DNA of 64,000 nt, taken from NCBI RefSeq assembly GCF_026230105.1, contig NC_079476.1, positions 33,408,559 to 33,472,558 of the forward strand. Reading direction: 5' to 3'. A model generated the notes under the pieces. That model made no database searches. It was given only the letters and a program-made list of their open reading frames with translations, and was not told where the DNA came from. Source of the stretch: Diorhabda sublineata (lineage: Eukaryota > Arthropoda > Insecta > Coleoptera > Chrysomelidae). A program made the position numbers and the translations under genes. Shown here piece by piece: positions 43,510-54,799 of the stretch; within the stretch, counting starts at the first letter, position 1, and every line of letters starts with the position of its first letter.

Positions 43510-46500
43510 CCCAAATGGACATTACGCGATAAGATCAGTGAACAACATAGCTCGGAACATCAAAAACATCCCTATTGGGTTAATAAACATAGTTTCAAAG
43601 TTTGAAGGAGATTAGATTGATGGATAAAATCGATTTTTGGCAAAAAATGTGTTTTTCTTAATTAGTCACTCGATTTATTGAGTAGTGCTAAGTCCCACTC
43701 TTAATAGGAGTCTGATATCGGGATATGAAAATGTAAATTGTAATCTTTATAGAAATAGTAATGTAATTCATATGAAGGAAATTTTTCTATAGACAATTTA
43801 TGAAGATTTGCTGGTAAGAAGCTAGAATACATAAAGGTGATAATCTTGAAGCTCAATTGTTAGACAATCACCAAGCAACTGACCTTGTAAAGTGTAATCA
43901 GTATATTGGTATAATCACAGATCACAGTGCACGGCTAAAATACGTGGTTGTTAGAGTCTACCAAAAGATATCAGAGAATGGACTTCAGAGTTTAAATATT
44001 CAGTTTGTAACAATTTTTAGAATAAAATGAACGGTCGGCCTGGCCTGCAAAGACCAGTTTTAATAGAAAGAAAGGAAAACATAATTAATCAGTTGATTAT
44101 TCGATCTAAGGGTTCACATACCATTATGAGCATTAAAGAAACTCACAAAATGTTTAATTATTTTTTTGATGATAGTAACTTGCCTTTAAGAGTATTTACA
44201 AGTAGTATAGACGATTAAACAGAGGAATTGAGTTTATTAAGGACTAAAAATGATCGAAACGTTTTTCGATCGCATAAATAGATGAGAATTTGGAAAAAAT
44301 TAACGAAATTATCTGTTAAAACAAAAAATTTGAAAATAGGAACGAACCGTTTCACAAATCGCTTTCGATTTTCATCCATTTTTTTGTTACAACACTGGTA
44401 AGATTTAGCACCATATGACTAAAGAAAAAAGAAAAATGTACTGAAAGTTTTGACACTATTTCTGACTTTGAGCAGACATTACAAAAAAACTTCATAGATG
44501 AGGGATTGCTATCAAGGATAGTACTTAGCAGGATATCAATACTTTGTTTATAATAGAATAATTCCCCTTGTTGTTGGTACCATATCTTATATTTCTTCTA
44601 TTGTTATAAGTTATGATATATTGAGGTAAATCAGCAAGGGCTTTACAAATTCCCTTCAAAAACTGATATTCAAACTAGGTCGTAACTATAAATCTCAATA
44701 TTTTAATTACTGAAATTATGGTTGTTCGGAAACTTTTTTTGAGCTTCCTAATATAATTACTTCTGATATTAAACTTTATGTTGTCTAGCTGACACAAACT
44801 AGAATATTAATACCATAAAGTTTTACTGTTTCTAGTCAAATATAATATAACGAAGTAAGAAAAGAAAAATTCGACCGACACATTCAACTTTATTAACGTA
44901 CGAAATCCATGCTGAATGTAAAAAAGCGCGATTTAATAATAATATTGGATTTATGAATATTTTGTAAAAAATGAAGCTTAGAAATGAATTTATTTGCATA
45001 TAATCATTGGTATTCCCTCCAATAAACAATATTTGAGTTATTAATTTCGAATTTATTTCTGGAATATTAATTAATGGAACTTGTCAGGAGAAAATTTTTT
45101 TGAATATTATTAGGGCTTCAAAAGAAGCGGGAACAAAAATAAGTCATTCAGAGATTTTAAACAAAGTAGCAGTTACCTACCAGCTTCGCGTAGCATTGCT
45201 ATCTAGCTGCCTAATCATACATCACCAAATTACCACAACCTTAACTACTTAGGGTCTTATCAATTTACATGAGTTAAAATAATAAGTAACACAACTTTTC
45301 TCATCATCAAGGAGGCACTTCGTCATACGATGCGTTTGCATTATTTTACATGGCATGATCCCCAGTAGGCCTACACCATGAATCGACGTATGAATTCAAA
45401 AGATTTAAAATTTGTTATCCATATCAAATCTATATAAATATAGATTAGATACAACTAAAAACTAGGCATCAATCCTTTATCGTTCTTAAGAATACAATAA
45501 TTTTACTCATTTTTTTATTGACAAATTCAAAATAGACAATAAACATTTATTATAAATCTGAAACCGTTTTTTTTTAAGAGAAAATGTTTGATACACTCCA
45601 TGGTGTTCATTTGATATTTTATCTTATCTGTCACTAATATCGATATTTACTCTATCCTTGCCCAACATCGTGTCCACAATCGATTTCAATATACCAAAAC
45701 TATCGTCCCACTTAGTCATAAAGGACATAAAACATTATCCAAATATTTCACTGAATCAAAATCAAATGTCTTGTACTAATTGTTTCGCTGTCTACATATG
45801 GCAAACATCTCAGTATTTAGAAAATAGACTATAAGGTCATCAATACGATAAAAAAATGAAACTTCATTAACGAACCATGAAATATCAAAAAACATAAATT
45901 TAATTATAAAGATATTCAAAAATTCTTGAAACGGAATCTAATACACGTAAAAGAGAATTTTTAGAAATGGTTCACATACATAAGAACGAAAAAGCTATAA
46001 ATGATAAAAAGACCTAAATAATTTAAGTAAAATTTATAGCTCTATTTTGTAAATTCTGATGAAACTACAAATAATTTAATATTTGAAATGTAAGGACTAA
46101 GAAAAAATTACTTTTTCTTATTAGAAGAAAGTTTAGTTTGATTTTATTCTTATTTTGATATTTATGATGTCAGTGTCAATATCATATTTTGATAAAGGCT
46201 AAAAAAAGGCAAAACGTCAATTTTTATTATTATTTTAAACATTTTGGAAAAAAACTAATTTTGAAACAATATAGGTCTAAAATCAAGAACATTTAGAATC
46301 ATAAACATATCAAAAGGTCTAAGAAATAAGAAATTAAAGACATTTAGTCCAGGATTATTCGAGTAGCTATCGATCGAAATAGAGAAACGTCCAAACTGTC
46401 CGAAACAAGGGAATCAACCCAGAGATTACCGTCAACCTGAAAATACCTTCTTCATTCACTTTTTTTCAATATCACTTCAGTCAACAATAAGATCCCGAGA

Positions 46501-47150
46501 AGCCAATCTCCACACATTTATTACCCCTCATCCATCTTTTTCAACATTTCAGATGTTTATTTTATCTTCGCCGGGAATTTTTTCGTTCTTCAAAGAATGA
46601 ATTGCTTCTTATAGCTCTATTTTTGTTTTCTTCTCATTTTTCTCGTGGTTTTTTCTGCAGTTAACTCTCTATTTTCTCTTATTTCTCTATTCTCTTCTTT
46701 TTTCTACTATATTTTCCTCTGCGTTCGTATTCTTAGTTTCTAACAATTCTTATTCTTATTATTATTTTTATTCCTTAAACATTCCTCCATTTTTGTTCTT
46801 GTTAGCCATCGTGTGAGTTTCCTCGTAAATTTTTAGTAAACTTTAAAATAATTTTGGGTTACCTTTACTATCCAACTCCAATTTTTCTGCAAGGGTTCTA
46901 TACCTGATAGTGATGTTTTTCTATTTATAGAAAATAACTAATTTTGTATATAAGAATACTAATAATAACACTGGTCAACAGAATTTAAACTATTTCTGTC
47001 AAACCAAATTTTAAATGTACTGTCACCAAACAATAATATATCAATAAAAAAAAATTAATAAATCAGGTTTCTTTTTAACATCAAGACATGTATTTTTATG
47101 AAAAGTACAAAAATCATTCTTAGAAAAAATATTCTTCGATGTACAATAAA
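43510..47150. other. 3.6 kb AT-rich stretch, no recognised gene
   Basis: A 63-codon plus frame at 44027-44218 starts MNGRPGLQRPVLIERKENI and is somewhat protein-like but unassigned. The 46600-46800 part is pyrimidine-rich. No repeat copy seen. Confidence 0.45.
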
Positions 47151-47154
47151 TAGC

Positions 47155-48075
47155 TATGATTTTCGTGAATGTTTGGCTTCTGGTAGGTTCCTTTTAAGTC
47201 TCCAACAGTAACCTCCTAGCAATCGTGGACTTTTTTTCGTGATAGCGTTTTTCTATTAAGGAAATGTCGTGATGAAATCTTTCTCTTTGCTAGACACTCA
47301 CAGCACCCAAATTCTCAGAGAAGAAGTATAGATGAGAGTGCAAGGATATGTATTTTCAAAGACATATTATATCCCAATACTTTGTATGAAATTATAAACT
47401 TATTGATTAAGTCTTTGCAATTTTTCGCTTTAGGTTTCCTAGGAAATTTTAGACAACATTGACAAAGCATTTTCAGGCGATTTTTTCCAGATCATTCAGC
47501 TTTCCTTCAAAGTTTGTATCCTCTTTTAGTTCCCGTATTTGTGGACCAATAGATATCAGATATGAGAATTCACTGTTTTTATAAAATTTTTTATCAGATC
47601 GAGCTTTATATGCGACGGTGGTAGAAGTTTCTCATTAGGGTTCACTAAAGGATAATATTTTTAATATTTTTTCTGCCATGGAGTAAGTGGTACACGCTTG
47701 GGCCATACTTTCTTTGTGTAGTGATTTTTTTGTTTCTCCTGTCCAAGCAAAAAAACAATGACTTTAAAATCTTTCACTATATTCAATTTTTTCAATAAAG
47801 AACTTCATGTTCTCGTAAGTCTTTTTCATATCAGATCCATGAGCAACAGGCAGGACATTTGTTTTCTTTGTTCAGCAACATTGCTTTCAAACTAGTTTTT
47901 GAGGAGTTAATGGTCAATAACCGGTGACTTGGATCACAATTTTCGTACCAGGAGGAAGTAAATTACAGTGGCTGCGGTTCTTTTGAAGTTGACGGTTTAT
48001 AACTTGGTTCACTCTCTTGAAATACCTTATCGGGTTGACTAAGAACTAAGAATCCGGACTAGAAACAGACAACTG
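47155..48075 (-). pseudogene. Relic of a repeated insect protein family (LLPP.HIKL / HGERFH type)
   Basis: Minus strand, in shifting frames from 47930 down: LLTINSSKTSLKAMLLNKEN, KDLREHEVLY, FKVIVFLLG-like sequence, KVWPKRVPLTPWQKKY, YYPLVNPNEKLLPPSHIKLD then LIKNF, SIGPQIRELKEDTNFEGKLN, LGYNMSLKIHILALS and QRERFHHDISLIEKRYH near 47240. This order (W..FIDSSK.SLKAVLLHNGN, ..Y....KWP.R..LTPG..N, LLPPLHIKLGL.KNFVK, GPQIREL, MSLKIHFL.SHLDFF, GERFHQDI..ME.RY) matches a multi-copy insect protein family, usually unnamed and likely transposon-borne. The function is not known to me. Stops and deletions make this copy dead; a second partial copy lies at 49686-50287. Confidence 0.6.
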
Positions 48076-48079
48076 ACTT

Positions 48080-49460
48080 TCTGCTTGGTTTGGAGATATG
48101 ACACAGGCAGATCGGCACTATGTAGGATTGGTCTGTTGGCCGATAACAAGTTTAAGAACTAAACAGTGTGTGTGAACTTAGTTGTAACGTTGAATTAAAC
48201 AAAAAGAACAATTTTCCGGGTTATTAGATCACATACAGTCGCCTAAATTAAGTTTTTCAAACAAAAACACGTAAATGAGGTCAAAAAAGAATGTATAGCT
48301 GTCACAAAAAAACCTGACGTGACTAAAACAAAATAATATTATTTTTTTGAATGAGGGTAGGTACATCTAAACAAATAAAAATCATCATGAAGTTGATGTG
48401 ACAGTGTTTACCAGTGTAATATAATCATTATAATATAATTTCCTATTTGTTTGTAAGTGAATCCGCAATCTCTCGACACAATTTTGGGGAACTGAAATAT
48501 CTTTTTTCAAAACACTTTTCAAAAGTAGAATGTGTTATATAGAGTTATTTCATAATAATGTATGTCAAAATTTAACAAAAATACCAATATCTTAGCATTG
48601 ACGTCAGATGAATTTAATAAAACATTGTATCATTATGCGGTTATGTATTCAATAAAGGAAATTCGGTTTATTACGTCAATACTGGATTCAGCAAGCTCGA
48701 TGACAATTTTGTGTACAGTTTGTTTTGCAAACAAATGATTCTCAGAGAAACTCGACAAACTCGAAGGTTCTATGTGAATATCGAACGTTCAACTTCAATA
48801 TCTCCAGTAACAATATATTCTTACGATTTTGTTTTTCGAAATAAATTAAATTTGTGATGATTGCGTTTTGACTTATTCGAACACAATATTCGAATATTGT
48901 AATATTTTCCTGAATTTGATATTAATTCAATACTGGGTAATTTATAGATTCACATTCCCGACTCTTAAGCATTTTAAAAATAAAAATGTTTCATATTGAG
49001 TGACATTATTGAAATTTAATGTTACTTCTCTTATTATTCCTCTCAGAATAAATAATTCGCTAGGAGGACAAAAACAAAAGAGAAAAACCACTAAACTCCC
49101 TTTTAATTTAGCACCGACTCGACGAACTTTAATGTCTGGAAGTTTCCTGTTTAAATGACCCTAATTGCTTTTTATTTTATTTTTACGCGTTTCCGAAACA
49201 TAAATTCGACCGCCAGGGTGTTTGTTAGTATTTTCTTTTTTTGAAATCGTTTATTCCCTTTCTGGCTTAATTGGTCATCAATCGCGAGGAGTGTCTTTAT
49301 TTTATTGTTTTTCCAGCAGTTCAATATTGGGTTTGGTCATAAAAATATATCGGAGTCGTATTTCTGTTTGATGCACTGGTTGCAAGTTTTTCAAGAACGT
49401 TTGTATAATACTAAACCCAAAAACGTGCTAATACAACTATATTAATGTGATTCCAGTAAT
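48080..49460. other. No gene seen
   Basis: AT-rich. The 49050-49320 part is less AT-biased but has no coding pattern. Confidence 0.45.
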
Positions 49461-49649
49461 AATAGTACGAGGATGGTTCGAAAAGTACCTACCCAACAAA
49501 GAAAACACAAAAATTTTTGAAAAAAATATTCATTTTTCAAAGTAATCTTCTTAGCTTCATACACTTTTCCCAGCGATGTTCAACAATTTCGATACTTCTT
49601 GATGAAGTTAAACTTTCTTTGCTTGATTTCTTCGGTAACACGCTCCAAT

Positions 49650-49685
49650 GAATTCGCCGAATACCCGCCGTTAATAATTTTCCTG
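49650..49685 (+). repeat. 36-bp flanking duplication, left copy
   Basis: Starts GAATTCGCCGAATACC and ends TAATAATTTTCCTG; identical to 50288-50323. It belongs to the mariner and was duplicated around the insertion. Confidence 0.95.
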
Positions 49686-50287
49686 GTTCACTAAAGGATA
49701 ATATTCAACATTTTTCTGCCCTGGAGTGATACACGCTTGGGCTATACTTTCTTTGTGTAGTGACTTTTCTGTTTCTCCTTTCCAATTATGAAACAGCAAT
49801 ATTTTGTGTTATTAATGTAGCCCAAGCAAAAAAACAATGACTTTAAAATCTTCACAAGTTTTCACTGCACTCAATTTTTTCAATAAAGAACTTCATTTTC
49901 TCGTAAGTCTTTTTCATATCAGATCCATGAGCAACAGGCACTGAAGGACATTTGTTTTCTTTGCTTTTCTTTGTTCAGCAACACTGCTTTCAACTTAGTT
50001 TTTGAGGAGTTAATGAGCAATCACCGGTGACTTGGATCATATTCAAAATTAAATAAATTCATCACATCAGGAATGTTATTACAATAGACTAAATCATCTG
50101 CTTTAGAAAAGTAAGGTTTTCATTTCATCGTCACGATGTCGGAAATAAGAAATTTTCATACCAGGAGGAAGTAAATTACAGTGGCTGTGGTTCTTTTGAA
50201 GTTGACGGTTCATAACTTGGGTCACTCTCTTGAAATACCTTATCGGATTGATTAAGAACTAAGAATCCGGACTAGAAACAGACAACA
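49686..50287 (-). pseudogene. 602-bp inserted fragment of the LLPP.HIKL protein family
   Basis: Same family and orientation as 47639-48073, which it matches closely over about 435 bp. It also holds two parts absent from the first copy. One (about 49785-49828) translates on the minus strand as TKYCCF, expected before the KKxxHYxKxxWPKR region; the other (about 50040-50150) gives DDLVYCNNIPDVMNLFNFEY, expected upstream of the INSSKTSLKA motif. So this copy was not made from the 47.6 kb one but from a more complete relative. It covers the family's mid portion only and has stops. Confidence 0.65.
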
Positions 50288-50323
50288 GAATTCGCCGAAT
50301 ACCCGCCGTTAATAATTTTCCTG
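50288..50323 (+). repeat. 36-bp flanking duplication, right copy
   Basis: Identical to 49650-49685; the bases on either side of the pair differ, which sets the length at exactly 36. Confidence 0.95.
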
Positions 50324-50324
50324 C

Positions 50325-50739
50325 TACTCTGTTATGTTTACAAATTCCTTGAAAACGTTCACTATGGCTGCAAAACAAATACTAAACCACCTGGTGTCTT
50401 CAAAATTGAAACATATACTGAATATATTGTGAACTTTACTAGAAAGTGGTATTTTACAAGCAAATACCGCGATCTTTAGTTTATGCCATGTACTTCTGGA
50501 ACCATCCTTGTAGTTATTTTTGAAACATCGTTTGAATATTATTTTGATATAAGTTCAAAAAACAGGTGACATTTCGGACTATTTCGTTCGCTATCATAAT
50601 ATGAACTTCATTAACGTCATTTGGTCCAGCAGTAATAGCTAAATTTTCCATCCAATTTGATTTTTGTGTTTTTTTCAATATTAGGTTATCAATTATCTCA
50701 ATATTTTAGAATGGAACTGGACTGGAAATATCGCAAGAT
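50325..50739. other. Mariner end and spacer
   Basis: Up to 50510 this is the remaining part and inverted end of the short mariner; from 50513 to 50739 nothing was recognised. Confidence 0.5.
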
Positions 50740-50935
50740 TTCCAGAGAATAATAGAATAGCCTCAGGGATGGAACAGGCAGGGACAAACACATAGGCGAT
50801 GGACGGACAATTTGAAAAGGATTTCTTCCAACTGGATTCAAGATGCTCTAGAACAAGCAAAATGGTCTAGGTTAAGAGAGACAGACTTATGTTCAGCTGT
50901 GGACGAGTCAGGTTGCTAAATGCTAATGCTGGTGA
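50740..50935 (+). pseudogene. RTE-like LINE 3' end
   Basis: Plus strand reads RRWTDNLKRISSNWIQDALE (50797-50856) then QAKWSRLRETDLC and, after a shift, YVQLWTSQ. This matches the GRP..RW.DDLK.....W...A.DR..W..L.EAYVQQWT ending of RTE-like LINE proteins. Only the last ~60 residues are retained. Confidence 0.65.
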
Positions 50936-51049
50936 TGAATTAGAGATATAGATTCGGTTGTATGAGTTAAAAAATGAACCTTGATAAGACTCCTTTTTTC
51001 ATTTGCAATCTGTGAAATTTTACAATGAACAAATGGTTTAAAGCAACTA

Positions 51050-52110
51050 TCTAGTAGGAGAATCACCTAGTGGCAATTTCCCTTCACTTAAAAGAAATCG
51101 TTTTATTGAGGGATAATCACACAACACATCACTATGACGCTAAAATATGTCAGGCAGGTCAAACGGAAGATGTCTTCTAAGTTTTCGCTGGGTGGGAAAT
51201 GAGTTATTTCTTCTTCAACTGACTTAATTTGGAGGTCACAAACGATAACGCTGTTAAGTACATATCAAAGAGCATTTACAATAATTCTGAGTACTTTTGA
51301 TTGAAGTCTTTCTAGAATTTCTATACTTTAGTTGGTCCATAGCTGAATACCATAACTCCCGATGGGTTTTAGTGTGACTTTGTTTATTAGCAGCTTGTTG
51401 TCAATTGTTAGTTGAGATTTTCTACCTATTAACCAATACAGTTTGTTGAGTTTTAGACCCAATTGCTTTCTCTTGGTAGGTATGTGTGTGATCCAAGTTA
51501 GTCTTCGGTCCAAATGAATTCCAAAGTATTTTGCACTTTATTTTTGTTGCAGAAGTTGCTCGTTTGATATTACAGTTGGGCAGGTTCTTCTCCGTTAGTT
51601 GTATGTAACATGCACAGATTTATTTTCATTTACTTTTAGTCTCCAAGTTTTTAGCCACAAGGAAATGGCGTACAAATTTGTCTACAATATATGAGAGGCC
51701 ATAGCTGGGTCCTGTTGAGATGCTAGCGCGGCAGTGCCATATGTTGCGGTAATAACGTTGTTGTGTGTGAAAATATCAGTAGTGTATATAAGATAGAAGA
51801 TCGGGCCAAGTGCACTTCCTTGTGGAACTCCTAACATAATTGTATATAAAGTGGTGATGTAATCTTGGATTTTGACTTGAAAGTCTGTGTTTTGCAGGTA
51901 GGATTCGGAAAAGGTTGTGTAGAAGGTTTGTCCTTATTCCTGTTGAATTTTATAATCGTATTAAATTTTCTCAATCAGTAGTTTTCAAAGAAATTTTGAC
52001 ACAACTGGTAATAGGCTAATTGGTCTGTAAGATGTTGGGTCTTCAAGTGGTTTCTCTTGCTTAGGCATTAGTATAATTTAGGCTACTTTTCACAAACTTG
52101 ATACTGCATT
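51050..52110 (-). pseudogene. Jockey LINE reverse transcriptase, palm to C-terminus
   Basis: Minus strand from 52090: ILMPKQEKPLEDPTSYRPIS then LLPVVSKFL (fingers; the K.GK....SYRPISLL motif), QTFYTTFSESYLQNTDFQVK, then LGVPQGSALGPIFYLIYTTD (51835-51776), then ATYGTAALAS where the catalytic FADDTA should be, so both catalytic Asp residues are lost. Next WLKTWRLKVNENKSVHVTYN, KYFGIHLDRRLTWITHIPTK (LG..LD..LTW..HI), the open frame 51328-51513, LKPIGSYGIQLWTN, and the end with RRHLPFDL near 51175. Frame changes are few and the motif order is complete, so this is the best-preserved LINE here, though 5'-truncated and inactive. Confidence 0.8.
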
Positions 52111-52114
52111 GTAC

Positions 52115-53060
52115 AATTCTGTTAGAAACTCGTATGTTGTAAGCGAATATCAGTAAATTTCAAATCCAGAAATGAGGTATCATATTTTTTACATCGAAGA
52201 ACATCGAGAGGGATCTTAAATCCAGACGACACATAAAGGGAAACATATAGAAAGCTCGAAAAAATGTAATAAGAATAGGGATTTAAAAAATCATGTTTTG
52301 TTTGTATGTTTGTTTGTTGTAACGCAGTTATGTAACACAAGAAATCTGTTATTTTGATATTTTCATGACCCATACACATTGCAATGGAAATTTAGCCATT
52401 AAATCCTTTTGAATTGAAATTAGTGTCGTCCTCCATAATTTATTAAATGTATTATTTCGGTCGCTAACATTCCCAGACGACCCAGTTATGAAATTAATCG
52501 GTCTTGTAAGCTCACATTATATTCGGACATTCTCTTTAACAGAACGTTCTTCCTAGTTTGCACGAGTCCGGACCTTTCACCGGAACAGTTTTGCCGCTGG
52601 GAATACTTATTAGCTTTAATGTGGTTAAAATCTCCTTTGTTTTAATATATGATATTTCAGAAGGTATTTTTTCAAAAGAATAAATGATGAAATCCCGTTT
52701 CAACGATTAAAATAATCCAAAAAAAACTATTGATCTAGTATGCTCTACAGGGTTTGCTTTGTAAGCCAAATCAAATTAACATCATTAATATTGTAAAATT
52801 CCTTTGATTTATTCGGATATACCATAATGAAATGAATGAAAATATTTTCCATTTCGGTAACCGTAGTGGGTCATCGATGTATCATCACATTAGAAGGAAG
52901 TAAGCAAAATTGTCGAGAAACGAGATCGATTTGTCTCGATACTCTGTCTCTGATTAAAATTGTAATTTCGTAGTAGTTGAAATATTCCTATATATATTTG
53001 AATTTATAATTATTTCGATGAAATGCGATTTCCCGATTTTTTCCGATGATTTGCTGCCCC
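52115..53060. other. No recognised gene
   Basis: An 85-codon minus frame at 52122-52379 has no known motif. The part 52480-52610 is less AT-rich, with CCGGACCTTTCACCGGAAC, but shows no coding pattern or RNA fold I can name. Confidence 0.45.
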
Positions 53061-53067
53061 ATTTGCC

Positions 53068-53810
53068 AATGACAAGCTAAGGGCATTTGATACTGTTAAT
53101 CACCTTCAGCTACTCAGTGCCTTCGAGGATATAGGAATACGAGGAGTGCCGCTAGATTTAATACGAAGTTATTTATTAAAAAGAGAGCAAATGGTCCGGA
53201 TAAATAACCAAATAAGTGAAAAAATGTAATTTAAAATAGGAGTTCCACAAGGAACTATTTTAGGATCTTTGTTTTTCATAATATATATAAATAACTTATT
53301 CACTATAGAAACATCTGGCCAAATCTTGAGTTTTGTTGACGATATCGTCATCTTGTACCATTATAAAACATGGGCAGATCTAAAGATATGGATAACGTTA
53401 AACATTTATCTTGTAGTTTGCCCTTTTCGAATCTATCTTCAAATTACAAAAAAAAGCTATTCATTACATTATTGGTGTTGGTATTGAGAATTATATTTAA
53501 AAAAATACAAAATTTCAACTCAATTTTTTCATTTTAGAATCCGTGTGTTTGGTTCGCAAACACTTTCATAATTCAACTGAGAGATCCATTCATAATTCTA
53601 CTAGAAAAAAATTTTTAGTTATTTATTTAACAATACCCACCACTGATGATCTGGAAAAATTCCATCACCTTCAATGCCAAAAAATTATTCAGTAAGCTAC
53701 CAGAATAAGAAGTTGCAAATACATTTATTTAGTTCCGAAAGCAGTTCTACTTAAAAGACATCATTCTGTGGCAGAATTCTGCAATCTACTATATGGAGTA
53801 AGATATTAAT
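53068..53810 (+). pseudogene. CR1/jockey-like LINE reverse transcriptase relic
   Basis: Plus strand: KLRAFDTVNHLQLLSAFEDI then GIRGVPLDLIRSYLLKREQM, FKIGVPQGTILGSLFFIIYI and ILSFVDDIVILYHY (53324-53365). These are the A, B and C motifs of a reverse transcriptase palm: KAFD.V.H, GVPQG..LGP.LF..Y and FADD, with the first Asp of motif A and both of motif C kept (FVDD instead of FADD). One stop lies after ISEKM (near 53229). After 53395 the thumb is degraded; the end shows SVAEFCNLLYGV near 53766, like the C-terminal YS..EFL of such elements. 5'-truncated and dead. Confidence 0.7.
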
Positions 53811-53814
53811 ATTG

Positions 53815-54060
53815 TTTTATAATTATTATTAGACCTAATTATTATTTTATATCATCTAATTTAACATTGTGTCGCTTTTTCTTGACTTTTGTATTCATGA
53901 TCCTAATGAGATTTGATCTAACAGCCATTGGATTGGAAGCGTCGTTCACGAACCATTGATCTGTGGAAGTTATTTTTCATTGACACCTCAATAGGTCATG
54001 AATCGTCATGAAATTTAAAAAACCAAGTTAATTTAGAGAATGCAAAATTGCTTATTTTAA
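53815..54060. other. No gene seen
   Basis: AT-rich spacer before the tRNA-like block. Confidence 0.4.
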
Positions 54061-54061
54061 T

Positions 54062-54115
54062 GTTAGACTTGAACCCGCCACCATTTGACTGCAAGGCGAC
54101 GACCTAACCATGCGA
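54062..54115 (-). repeat. tRNA-like block, probable SINE head or tRNA pseudogene
   Basis: Reverse-complemented it reads GCATGGTTAGGTCGTCGCC, then TTGCAGTCAAATGG and GGCGGGTTCAAGTCTAACA. TGGTTAGGTCG resembles a polymerase III A box and GGTTCAAGTCT a B box, spaced about 34 bp apart as in tRNA genes. The acceptor stem does not pair, so this is not a working tRNA. A tRNA-derived SINE head is the likeliest reading. Confidence 0.4.
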
Positions 54116-54119
54116 ACAT

Positions 54120-54624
54120 CAACATATTTTCGTTATAAATCGTAAAGCAACAAAATATATCATAATTCAATCAATAATATTTTACCGTCAATAAAAGTTT
54201 GTTTCAAGCCCATGCTATTAATATAATTTTTTTTCATCGTTTTCATTTTCATAATTAATATCATTCTGAAATCGATTGCTTTATCTTTTGATAAAATTAT
54301 AAATCATCTTTGTTTCTTGTAGCGCTACCTACTAGTGAAAGTTTCATTTGAAAGTTTTAGAATATTCTGTTTCATATAAAAAACATGTTAATTAATTTAA
54401 TTAATATTTTAAAATATTTCACCAATTTTTTTAGTCATAGTTTATCATCAAAAGGTGAAGGTGTGTGAAATTAAAGCCAATACATTGACCACTAGATTAC
54501 AGATAACCAAACAGAAGAAATTGAGAAAAGGGATTGTATCCGTAAATGTGTTTGAGTTTAGTATTGGAATTAACTGCATGAAGTAAAAAAAATAATTCTT
54601 GATTCAATTATAAAACAAGAAATA
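54120..54624. other. No gene seen
   Basis: AT-rich. A TAATCTAGTGG phrase at about 54490 (minus) is weakly A-box-like with no B box, so it is not called. Confidence 0.4.
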
Positions 54625-54765
54625 CAGTTTAAGATTCCTACCACAGATAAACGCATATAACTGTTAGAAGCAAAGAGAAAGTAGAAAGCAATTATCAATA
54701 AAAACGTGAAGCCTTCACGAAATATCCTTGAGCTTACATGATTCTGGAAGAGATAATAAAACACG
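54625..54765 (-). repeat. ~140-bp direct repeat, copy 1
   Basis: Matches 56893-57037 in the same orientation at what looks like 85-90% identity, including AACTGTTAGAAGCAAAGAG, AACGTGAAGCCTTCACGAAA and ATGATTCTGGAAGAGATAAT. The GTGAAGCCTTCAC part is a near-perfect hairpin. On the minus strand both copies can be read in one frame with similar peptides (FREGFTFLLIIAFYF here, FREGFTFLFIIAFYF in copy 2), which hints at, but does not prove, a coding ancestor with a hydrophobic segment. Confidence 0.7.
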
Positions 54766-54799
54766 TCTTGATTTGATGAAGTCCCTTGTCCCAACAGAC

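Larger units (their letters stand above)
49468..50510. mobile_element. Short mariner with both ends, carrying a 602-bp insertion
   Basis: TA at 49466-49467, then CGAGGATGGTTCGAAAAGTA; at the other end the reverse complement of 50490-50510 is CAAGGATGGTTCCAGAAGTA, with TA at 50511-50512. These matched ends belong to the same lineage as 35025. Without the insertion and one copy of its 36-bp duplication the element would be about 405 bp: a 3' transposase remnant (49510-49600, degraded C-terminal sequence), an internal piece around the catalytic core (KKIINGGYSANSL-like, minus strand, 49685-49650) and the other end. It is non-autonomous. Confidence 0.75.

Noticed and set aside
52122..52379. 85-codon minus frame as the 5' part of the adjacent jockey LINE
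   Set aside because: It lies upstream of the reverse transcriptase start but has no motif expected there, and the LINE motifs stop abruptly at about 52110.
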